From the NCBI GenBank assembly GCA_031835245.1, contig JAVKOQ010000403.1, positions 1 to 43,195 on the forward strand: a DNA stretch of 43,195 nt. Reading direction: 5' to 3'. How positions within the stretch are numbered: the stretch's first letter is position 1; every line of letters starts with the position of its first letter. This document shows positions 35,138-43,195 of the stretch, piece by piece. The DNA comes from Balamuthia mandrillaris. Lineage: Eukaryota; Discosea; Longamoebia; Balamuthiidae. The notes under the pieces are model-generated. The model did no database searches. It saw only the letters and a program-made list of their open reading frames with translations, and had not been told where the DNA came from. The position numbers and the translations under genes were made by a program.

Positions 35138-37580
35138 ATGTGGCAACAGCTCAGTGTTTTCCCCAAGTCAATAACAAAACAGCCCCGCCAACTACACCGT
35201 TGGAGGAGCTTACCATTGTGTTATGCTCCTCTTTCCCTCTCTGCTTCTCGTAACTTTCACACCTCTTTCCGTTCTCTTGGTGCGCTTTTGTCACTTTCCT
35301 CTCCGTTTCCTCTGTTGTGTTGCTCATGGACCAAACTGGCCGGCGTACAAATACACAGAGGGTAGAAAAGAGCACAAGCATAGTAGCAAGGAACACAACA
35401 GGGCGGGAGGCACAGGGGCGGAACAGTACTACACGCAGAAGCTGCAAGCGCTAGCGTGGGGAGAGAGCCGCTTTCAAGGAAGGGCACTGACCAACATCTT
35501 GGAGGAGATGGAAACGGCAGGAGTGAAAGTAAAGGAAAGGGTCTATACAGCCCTGCTTAAGCGGTGCAAGAGTGAAAGGAGCTTGAAGGAGAGCCAACGT
35601 CTGCACGTCCACCTCCTCTCTGCCTCTGGTCCACAGCACCAGTTTTCTCCCAGTCTTTATGCTTCTCTCATCAACGCTTTTGGCGCCTGTGGCAGGGCCG
35701 ACCAGGCCTATGCAGTGTTTGAGGCAAGAAAAGAGCAGGGCGGCGTATGGATCTGGAATGCAATGATACAAGCTTATACGCAGTGTAGACAAGGAAAGAC
35801 GGCCCTGGAGCTGTTTCAACAGATGCAACAGGCTGGTGTATCACCCGACTCCTTCACCTACACCACTGCCCTCAAGGCCTGTGCACTAACAGAGAACTTG
35901 GAGATGGGAAAGTCTGTGCACGCTCAGCTCATTCGCCGTGGCCTCCTTCCCAACATTGTTTTGTCAACCAGCCTGATCAGCATGTATGGAAAATGCGGTA
36001 AGATAGAGGAGGCACGTGCCGTGTTCCAGGAGATGAAGGACCGCAACGTTGTGGCGTGGAACGCAATGATTGCAGAGGAAGCACGGCGTGGGCACGGACA
36101 GGAGGCCTTAGAGCTGTTTCGACATATGCAACAGGCTGGCGTATCACCGGATTCCTTTACCTACGCTACTGCCCTCAAAGCCTGTGCGATTGCAAAGGAC
36201 TTGGAGATGGGCAAACACATTCACGCTCATCTCCTCCGCAATGGCTTTCTTCTTGATATTGTTCTGTCAACCAGCTTGATCAGCATGTATGGCAAGTGCG
36301 GTAAGATGGAGGAGGCACGCACTATATTCCAGGAGATGAAGGAACGAAACGTCATGGCGTGGAACACGATGATTGCAGAGGAAACCCAGTGCGGCTATGG
36401 AAAGGAAGCCCTGGATCTATTTCACCAGATGCAACAGGCTGGTGTATCACCCGACTCCTTCACCTATGCGACTGTCCTTAAGGCTTGTGCACATCTTGGG
36501 CATTTGGAGATGGGCAAGCACATTCATGATCGCCTTTTGCGTCACAGCGGCCTACCAGACCTTGTTCTGTCAACAGCCCTGATCAGTATGTATGGGGAGT
36601 GTGGGAAAGTGGAAGATGCACATGCCGCGTTTCAGCAGATGAAGGAACGGGATGTCGTCTCTTGGAATGCGATGATCGCTACGCATGGCCTGCACGGGCA
36701 AGGCCAAGCAGCACTGGCCACTTTTCATGAAATGCAACGACAAGGCGTTTCACCCAATGCCACCACCTTCATCAATGTGCTGAATGCATGCAGCCATTCT
36801 GGGCTAGTGGAGGAAGGCCTGGCCTGTTTTGTTGATATGAAAGAAAAGCATGGCATTCAGCAGACAGTGGAGCATTACAATTGTGCAGTGGATCTGTTAG
36901 GGCGAGCAGGAAGGCTGGATGAGGCAGAAAAGTTGATCAACGCCATGGAGGTCCCTCCTGATGCGGTGACATGGAAGACGTTGTTAGGAGCATGCAGAGG
37001 GATCAAGGATGTGGAGCGAGCAAGACGAGCAATGGAACAGGCAATTGCATTGAACCCAACAGATGCAGCACCCTTTGTGGTGCTGTCCAACATTTATGCA
37101 GCAATGGGGCGATGGGAAGACAAAGAGAATGTGCGAATGGAGATGGAGCAACGTCAAGTGAAAAAAGAGCCAGGAAGGAGTTGGATAACAGTAGATGGAC
37201 GGGTGCACAGCTTTGTGGTGAAGGACCTGAGTCACCCACGCAGCACAGAGATCTACCAAGAGCTGGACAGGCTAAGCCAACAGATTAAGGCGGCGGGGTA
37301 CAAACCGGATACAAATTGGGTGTTGCATGACGTGCCAGATGAGCAAAAAGAGACAGAGCTGTGCCATCACAGTGAGAAGTTGGCCATTGCTTTTGGGCAA
37401 TTGGTTACACCACCAGGGCAACCCTTGTGGATCATGAAGAACCTGAGGGTGTGTGGGGACTGCCACACAGCCACCAAGTTCATTGCCAAGGTCACTCAGC
37501 GAGAGATCCTGGTGAGGGATGCTAATCGTTTCCATCACTTCTCTCCTAATGGGCAATGTTCTTGTGGAGATTATTGGTGA
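35138..37580 (+). CDS. PPR-DYW RNA-editing factor, intact, 787 aa
   Basis: DYW proteins bind a specific organelle RNA through PPR repeats and deaminate one or a few C to U. The repeat region (about 75-520) is PLS-type, with units such as WNAMIAEEARRGHGQEALEL, HMQQAGVSPDSFTYATALKA and MYGKCGKIEEARAVFQEM. E/E+ motifs follow (DLLGRAGRLDEAEKLI, PDAVTWKTLLGACR). The DYW domain starts at the PG box EPGRSWI near 650; zinc and catalytic residues are present (HHSEKLAIAFG near 718, CGDCH near 746, NRFHHF, CSCGDYW end). The preferred start uses a 79-base intron (35280-35358): exon 1 35138-35279 reads MWQQLSVFPKS with many Arg/Ser and RNFHTS, a good mitochondrial transit peptide, and joins exon 2 in phase. 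The unspliced alternative starts at ATG 35223. It is the most telomere-proximal intact gene, and a decayed paralogue lies at 4901-5854. Confidence 0.96.
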
Positions 37581-37637
37581 TACTAGAATAAAAATTTGTA
37601 AGTTTGTTGATGTAACAGTAATCATGTCACATCACCT

Positions 37638-37945
37638 TGTTGAGAATTACTCTCAACATATTAGTTCCATTGCCCCTTTCCTTTCCTTTCCTTTCTGTCA
37701 ACATCTGTGACATGGACCAATTGCATGCTGCCACATCACTAGGCTTCTTCCTTTTATTCTATTGCTTCCTTCTCTCTTTCTTTTAGTTAGTTAGTTTTGT
37801 TTCATTTACACCACATCTTTCTCTCTTTACACTCTTTGTTCCTTTATTCCCTCTTTGAATAATACATTTTGACCTTGTCTGTTCGTGTTTTTCACTCATT
37901 CTAACAACCTTGTGTTTATTTATAAGATGTTGGAAAACTCCAACA
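37638..37945. mobile_element. Possible solo LTR, 308 bp
   Basis: The segment begins with an inverted repeat TGTTGAG...CTCAACA and ends with another, TGTTGGA...TCCAACA, so it starts TG and ends CA like an LTR. The chromovirus LTR at 40055-40289 has the same layout: TGTTGGT...ACCAACA at one end and GGTTGG...CCAACA at the other. No target-site duplication is visible at the chosen ends. It begins 58 bases after the PPR-DYW stop. Fossil; family unassigned; orientation unknown. Confidence 0.3.
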
Positions 37946-39335
37946 TAATAGCCCTTCTTCTCTTCCTGTCGACCTCTCCCTCATGCCTGTCGACCTGAGG
38001 AAACCTCTCGGTGTCCAACTTCTCCTTTCTTGAACTTCTCCTTTCTTGTTGTTTTCTCTCTCTGCCCTTTTATGCTGATATTCTCTGTTCTTCTTTTTTG
38101 GATAATTGTTCTAGCTTAAATACTGCCTCTCCTTGCTTCTTCTTCTTCTTCTTTTTCCTCTCGCGACAACTTACAACAAAACACAAGATACTTTACTATC
38201 ACTTGTACTCTTCACTTTTAGTAAATTAAGTTCGGGTCTCGTACTTACTTTGTCTTCGCCATCATTCCCATTCTTATTTTTTACGACAAAGAGAGGATAT
38301 GTGTAAAGGGCCAAAATGTCTACAAAAATCCTTCTTTGGATAGAAACAATATAACTATAATGTAGTGAGTTTATTGGATCTAGATTGCCAGTTAATAATT
38401 AGCATCTTCTATAAGCAGGCAAGCTGGGCTAAACTATGTTTGAAGCAAAGTAAGATGAGTTTGTTAGTGCTTTTAATTTTGATAAACATAATAATAGTTC
38501 ATTATATGAAAAAGAAATAAAAAAGGAAAGAGAGAACAATGATGACTATTTTTATTTTTCTTCTTTTTCTTCTTCTTTTTCTTCTTTTTTAAAATACTTA
38601 ACTTCAACAACTCCAACAACAACTTCTACTCTTTTCATTGATTTGGTAAATTGTTCTTCTTTTTCTTTTTCTTCTTCTTTTTTTTCTTTTTCTTCTTCAG
38701 AAAGTAAAGCAGAAAATGAACTAAAAAAAAACAAAAAGAAATGAGAAAGTATAATCTCAACAACAATCATCACAAGTATTATTAACTACTACTCTATTAG
38801 CAAAAGTGTTATAAGCTATTCATATGCTTTCTTCTTTAGAAAGATGGAAATATTTGATTGCAACTTCTTCAAGATGGAAGGCTCTATGCTCGATTTTGAC
38901 CTAAGAATCAGCTTTTAAAATATAATAATAGTATCATCTTAAAGAGCAACTCAAGGGCAATGAGAAGATATATTATATGTTCGGTATTAATAAAGTGTTA
39001 CAGAGTTAGAATATTTTTACCCTTAGCACTAAAACTGTATTGTGCACAAATTTTGCACAAATGCTACTCGATTTTCGCGAAAAACAAAAAGAAAGAAGCA
39101 CTCCAAGTAATGGAATTACTGAAAATATGTCAGCAGACCCTATTTTAGTGAAGTTGATGTTAGTGATGGTTGATTCAACTGTCATTGACATCATTCATTT
39201 TTTTAATTGTCGACTTTTTATGTTTTTTATTATTTTTTTTCAAGCCAAATAAGCACAGAGAAGACAATGGAGGTGTTTGTGTGCAAGCACCTATTTTGTT
39301 GCAGCTGAAAGGGAGAGCAGGGACTATGTTTTTCC
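37946..39335. other. AT-rich subtelomeric stretch without genes
   Basis: About 1.4 kb contains long T-rich and A-rich tracts (CTT words at 38130-38160 and 38555-38700) and AT-rich sequence from 38320 to 39250. All open frames are short and lack motifs or splice context. I see no gene, tRNA or recognised element. Composition changes sharply from the gene-dense part to the left. Confidence 0.6.
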
Positions 39336-39338
39336 ACA

Positions 39339-39456
39339 CATTCCAACAAAACCCAACATGAATGTGGAGGAGGAGAGGAGGAAAAGGAGCAGTCCAACAT
39401 TCCAACAAAACCCAACATGAAAGAGGAGGAGGAGAGGAGGAAAAGGAGCAGTCCAA
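39339..39456. repeat. 59-bp tandem duplication
   Basis: Two copies (39339-39397 and 39398-39456) begin CATTCCAACAAAACCCAACA and end AAGGAGCAGTCCAA, differing by only a few bases. They are followed by further diverged AGTCCAA/ATCCAACAGA words to about 39500. This looks like a small subtelomeric minisatellite. Confidence 0.9.
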
Positions 39457-39567
39457 TGAAGAAAGGAGGAATCCAACAGAGGAGAAGAGGTCCAACAGAG
39501 AAGAGGAAAGAAATAAAGGGCAGAAAGGCTTAAAAGGGTAGAAAAATGAAAACAAAAAAAAATAACA

Positions 39568-39643
39568 CCAAACCAAACCAAACCAAACCAAACCAAACCA
39601 AACCAAACCAAACCAAACCAAACCAAACCAAACCAAACCAAAC
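39568..39643. repeat. (CCAAA)n tandem repeat, about 15 copies
   Basis: A 5-base unit is repeated almost perfectly for 76 bases. The sequence is not a telomere variant (no G-rich TTAGGG-like strand). It lies between the 59-bp duplication and the open frame at 39687. Confidence 0.95.
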
Positions 39644-39686
39644 AAACCTCAAAAGAATAGCTTTCTAGCCAGAGAAGTATGTTATT

Positions 39687-40022
39687 TCAATTGTAAACAT
39701 AATACTTCAACTTCAACCATGTTTTCTCTGTATTTGCTATATACTTGATGGTAACATTTGGAGCCAGCACTGCATAGGAGCCATGTTTAAACTCTCTCCT
39801 TGTATAATGGCCAAACACGTCCAACAGTTCTTGCTCTATGCTCAGGGTACACTCTTCTAGTGTACCAAAATAGGCAGAATGGAAAATGAGGTGAAGCAAA
39901 GCAGCCGCTGTGATAGGAAGCTTTTGTGGCTTGCATTGGATAGCATGTTTGATTGCTGGGCCAGTTGCAGTAAATACTATATCTACTACCTTTTCCCAAG
40001 GAATCACCAGTTGTGGTCAGGG
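39687..40022 (-). CDS. Orphan open frame or gene remnant beside the LTR, about 112 codons
   Basis: The minus strand is open from just after a TGA near 40023 to the stop at 39687. It reads PQLVIPWEKVVDIVFTATG, then KPQKLPITAAALLHLIFHSA and FGHYTRREFKHGSYAVLAPN. Composition is protein-like and not repetitive, unlike nearby sequence. There is no ATG at its start; the frame begins about 30 bases from the outer end of the chromovirus LTR. It could be the 3' exon of a host gene disrupted when the element inserted, or part of another mobile element. I do not recognise the family. Confidence 0.35.
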
Positions 40023-40054
40023 CATGAACTTGAAACCCTGATCAGCAGCACCTC

Positions 40055-40289
40055 TGTTGGTTGAATCCAACCTTAAGAATAAAAGAGTCGGTGACGAGAC
40101 AAGAAGTGTATTCAAGAGAATAGAGGAAGGACAACAGGAGTGAATCTCTGACGTTGCTTCAAAGTACACCAAGAGAAAGGGGAAAAGGGAGAAGGAAAGG
40201 ATGGAGGATACAAAAGAAAAGAGAGCTGAGGGTCCGGGACGGATCCAACATGAGGAGTCTTGAGATAAGTGTTGGTGATTTTACCAACA
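40055..40289 (-). mobile_element. LTR (3') of the Ty3/gypsy chromovirus, 235 bp
   Basis: On the minus strand it starts TGTTGGTAAAATCACCAACA and ends CAACCAACA, so the termini are TG...CA and each end is a short palindrome. It is preceded by a purine-rich tract (AAGAGGGGGAGTA, 40290-40304), the usual polypurine tract directly before a 3' LTR. It follows the stop of the chromodomain frame. Only one LTR is visible, so the age from LTR divergence cannot be estimated. Confidence 0.8.
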
Positions 40290-43140
40290 TACTCCCCCTC
40301 TTAAGAAGAAGTAGAAGGTGAAGAGGATTGTTTGAGGAGGTCCCAATAACGTTTGATGAGTTTAGGAGCATGGACATCTTTAGCAGGGATCCATTGGTTA
40401 TCAGAATGTGGGTAGCCTTTCCAGTGAACAAAGTATTCATGCTTATTGGCTGGGCCTTTGTGATCAAGGATTTCGTCTATTTCATACTCATCAGGTGGGA
40501 GGTCATTGGTAGTAGAGTCCTCTGGGGGGGCAACAAGGTTCAGCTGGTTGGGGCTGAACTTGTTTGGGAAGGTAATGCCAGTGCTGTCCTGGAGAAGGTA
40601 TGCACCACCATGATTGCAGCGGATGACTGTATAAGGGCCAGAGTATTCAGGAAGAGACTTGGGAGACCTGGGAGGCTTGTGTAGCATGACTTTGGAGCCA
40701 GCGGAAAATTTGTGGAGTGGCTTAGAAGAATCATGTTGAGCCTTGATGTTAGAGCTGTGCTTCTGAGTAGAAGATGCTGATGCTGAGTAGACAATATCAT
40801 GCATTTGCTTGGTGTTCTCCAAGAGGAGGGTTTTGGTAGGAAGCTGGGAAGAGGAAGAAGAATAGTCTTGTGGAGTGGTAGCTGGGCGACCAAAGAACAG
40901 TTGGAAAGGGGAAGACTTGTGACAACAAGTAACACATTGGTTGATTGCATATTGGGCAGCAGGAAGAAAGGTGTGCCAGTGAGACCAATCACTGTTAATG
41001 AGCTTGTTAAGGGTGTTACGGGCCAGCTTGACATGGCTTTCTGCAGCTCTGTTAGCTCGAGGATGATAGGCCAAGATGAACCAATGCTCAAAGCTAGAGA
41101 ATATCAATGCAGACACGCCACTGAGTAACGTTGCTGTCAGCATCCTTCTTGGGTATGACGGTGAGAGGAGAGTTCCAGGGACTGTCAGGTGGGGTGAGCA
41201 TGATAATGCTGGTATGCAGCCATTCCGCCACTTGCAGATCAATTATGAGCATTAAATGGTGTGGGATGGGGTATTGGTGGCAAACGACAGGAGGGTGGTC
41301 TCCAGTGTCCAGATGGAGAACCGCTTTGGGAAGGGTACAGGAAGGTCCTGTGGGTAGAGCCTCATTCTCCTGGAGGTATTTCTTGATGGCTTCAAGAATA
41401 CACTTGCAGATGTGTTCCTTGACAGCTTTCACCAAACGTTGATATTGGCATCAGGTGATGTCATGGTCCTTGGAGCGGAGTAGTGGTTCCTCAGGGTAGT
41501 CAATTGGAATGTCTGTTATGCCCATGTCAGACTTGCGCATGAAGTCGCAGCCCAGGATGATCAATTGATGGTCTGGTTGAGGCAATACGGAGAACATGTG
41601 ATGGAAACGGCGTTCGCTGAAGCCAATAGCGAGTGGCTCCATTTCGGCGGCACATGTAGCGGTAGTTTCACAGTGTCCGAGTTTGACCGTGTAGTTGGCT
41701 TGCTTGGTTTTGGCACGAACTAAGTCAACAATAGAAGGGTCCATAAAGGAGTGGCTGGCGCCAGAGTCTATGACTGCAGTGACATGATGGCCATTGATGG
41801 TCATCAGGGCACAGATAGGGTCGTTGGGTCCAGGCATGTCATCAATGATGGTGATAGAGTTGAGAGCCCATTGTGACTCATAGAACTCATCATATTCCTC
41901 TTCATCACTGATAGAGTCTTGCTGCTCAATGGTAGGAGCAGGTGTATTGCTCTGTTGCTGTGTAAAAGCCATGGAGTTGAGAGAACATGAGCTGGGAGAT
42001 GACTGCTGTGCTGGTAGTTGTGCACGTGTTTGTTGTGGCAGTGTTGATGTGGGGTTGTGTGTTGCAGGAGTAGAAGATGAGGCTGGTGTAACAGACGTTG
42101 CTTGAGAAGACTGCTGTTGTAGCCTGCAGGCCTTTTTTTGGCACTGATCTTCCATGTGGTTGTGTGTTTTGCAGTGTACACAAACAGCACCTATTGTGTG
42201 GGGTAATGGTGATTGCTGTTGAGGTGATTTGCTGTGACCTTTATCTTTTGAAAAAGGTTGGGAAAACTCTGACTCAATGAGGACTGCAAGCTCAAAAGCA
42301 GTGATGATGTCTTGTGGCTTGTTGCAAAAAGTCTATTGCTTGTACTTCAACTTGATGTGGAGAAGAAGGGCTCATCCAAAGAAAAAGGCTTTGAGGTAGT
42401 TGTAGAAGGTGTCAGGAAGACAATTACAGAGTACAGAGTACCAATTGATGAGCTGATGAACGCTTTTGCCAGGCTTCTGTCAAAACGACATGACAGCCTC
42501 TATCATTGTGGCCTCAATGTCTGGAAGGCAGTAGTGTCGATGGAAGAGGTCTCAAGTGACGTTCCATGGTTGGTCTTGTAGAGTGCTAATGGCCCAAAGA
42601 CGTCCGTCTCCAACAAGGGTGGTGATGAGGGCTTGCGTCCATCTGTCCTCAGGGTAGTTGTAGGCGTTAAGGTGATACTCCAGTTCCATGGTGTGAAGAG
42701 CGGGGTCCTGGCGCTTGCTGATGTCGAACTTAGGTAGTCTGGGGGGAAGGCGAGGCATTTTCTTCTGAGGAGGAGGGGAAGGAGTAGTTGTGTTGCTCTG
42801 TGTTTCTGGAACAGAGGGAACATGTGTGCTGTTGGAAGCAGTTGTGTTGTTGACAGAAACGTCAACAGGAGAGGGTGAACTCAAATGAGGTGACTGTATG
42901 GGAGAGATCTGTGGAATGAGCGAGGAAGGAGAAACAGCAGCAGCAGTAATGTTGCATGTGGAAGAGTTGCCTAGTGTGGCCAAGGTGGATGCGAGAAACA
43001 CAACAAAGTTGTTTATACGCTGTTGTAACCGTTCCATGGCCTTTCTAGTGTGTTCTGCAGCTTCATCTAACTTGCGCTGTTCTTCTTCTTTGGCAACACG
43101 TTCAGTCTCAGGGCAGCTGGGGATGTCGAGCTCAAGTTGA
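40290..43140 (-). mobile_element. Fossil Ty3/gypsy chromovirus, internal region
   Basis: Parts recognised on the minus strand, 5' to 3': gag-like region (about 43080-42200) with a CCHC zinc knuckle (CVHCKTHNHMEDQC, near 42185-42145), aspartic protease (DSGASHSFMD, about 41780), a piece of reverse transcriptase (about 41430-41140), integrase (about 41100-40600; AYHPRANRAAESHVKLARNT) and a C-terminal chromodomain (about 40500-40310; EYFVHWKGYP, DNQWIPA). The chromodomain places it in the chromovirus branch, whose integrases favour heterochromatin. The element is broken, with several breaks, and cannot be active on its own. Long stretches remain open, which suggests a fairly young fossil. Its 5' side runs into the telomere repeats. 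Confidence 0.9.
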
Positions 43141-43195
43141 AGGGTTAGGGTAGGGTTAGGGTTAGGGTTAGGGTTAGGGTTAGGGTTAGGGTTAG
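43141..43195 (+). repeat. Telomere repeat array (TTAGGG)n
   Basis: About nine TTAGGG units run to the end of the window, with one TAGGG variant near the start of the array. The G-rich strand points outward, as at a right chromosome end. The array begins directly after retroelement sequence with no subtelomeric spacer. Confidence 0.95.

Noticed and set aside
38552-38773. Lys/Glu-rich frame in the AT-rich zone
   Set aside because: It is a translated CTT/GAA tract.
39336-39643. CRISPR-like direct repeats
   Set aside because: Copies are adjacent with no spacers, in a eukaryotic subtelomere. They are minisatellites.
39175-39645. Frame of repeated FGLVW residues
   Set aside because: It is the CCAAA array read on the minus strand.
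40020-40052. Possible tRNA-like B box (GTTTCAAGTTCATGCC on the minus strand) beside the LTR
   Set aside because: No matching A box or cloverleaf could be drawn.

Overview
This is a eukaryotic chromosome end. The right edge is an array of TTAGGG repeats running toward the end of the sequence, as the G-rich strand of a telomere should. Genes have short GT-AG introns (about 70 to 430 bases) that are pyrimidine-rich on the sense strand, proteins are full of Ser, Glu, Lys, Gln and His runs, and gene gaps are short. A DYW-type PPR protein, a homeobox gene, PARP1, GRASP, Clu and a Rho-GEF together suggest a protist. An amoebozoan such as a plasmodial slime mould fits best, because Physarum-type genomes are known for pyrimidine-biased introns and DYW proteins. 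That assignment is inference.

Layout, left to right. The 5' part of a PARP1-type gene (minus) faces UBC9 (plus) across a short shared promoter. Next come a broken PPR-DYW copy (minus), a Rho-GEF fused to a pseudokinase (plus), a membrane-anchored diacylglycerol kinase (minus), a small protein with a duplicated Cys/His/WSCC module (minus), RAD23 (minus), a homeobox gene (minus), a 1538-residue Ser/His-rich protein (minus), a multi-pass membrane protein (minus), GRASP (plus), a nuclear-looking protein of unknown family (minus), a Clu-domain protein (plus) and an intact PPR-DYW RNA-editing factor (plus). From about 37.6 kb the sequence becomes subtelomeric: AT-rich and gene-poor, with short tandem repeats, a possible solo LTR, and a fossil Ty3/gypsy chromovirus that runs directly into the telomere repeats.

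I derived exon models by hand from splice sites, phase and protein families. Those for UBC9, DGK, RAD23, GRASP, PARP1, the Rho-GEF and Clu keep phase at every junction and give proteins of the expected form. The window is not an operon-like system. It mixes housekeeping genes for genome maintenance (PARP1, UBC9, RAD23), lipid and Rho signalling, Golgi structure and organelle RNA editing.

The most notable points are: two nearly identical PARP zinc fingers with a duplicated intron, and a SAP domain next to them; the RhoGEF-pseudokinase fusion; the paired intact and decayed DYW genes; the duplicated WSCC zinc module; pyrimidine repeats locked to the sense strand of introns; and a telomere seated directly on a retroelement.
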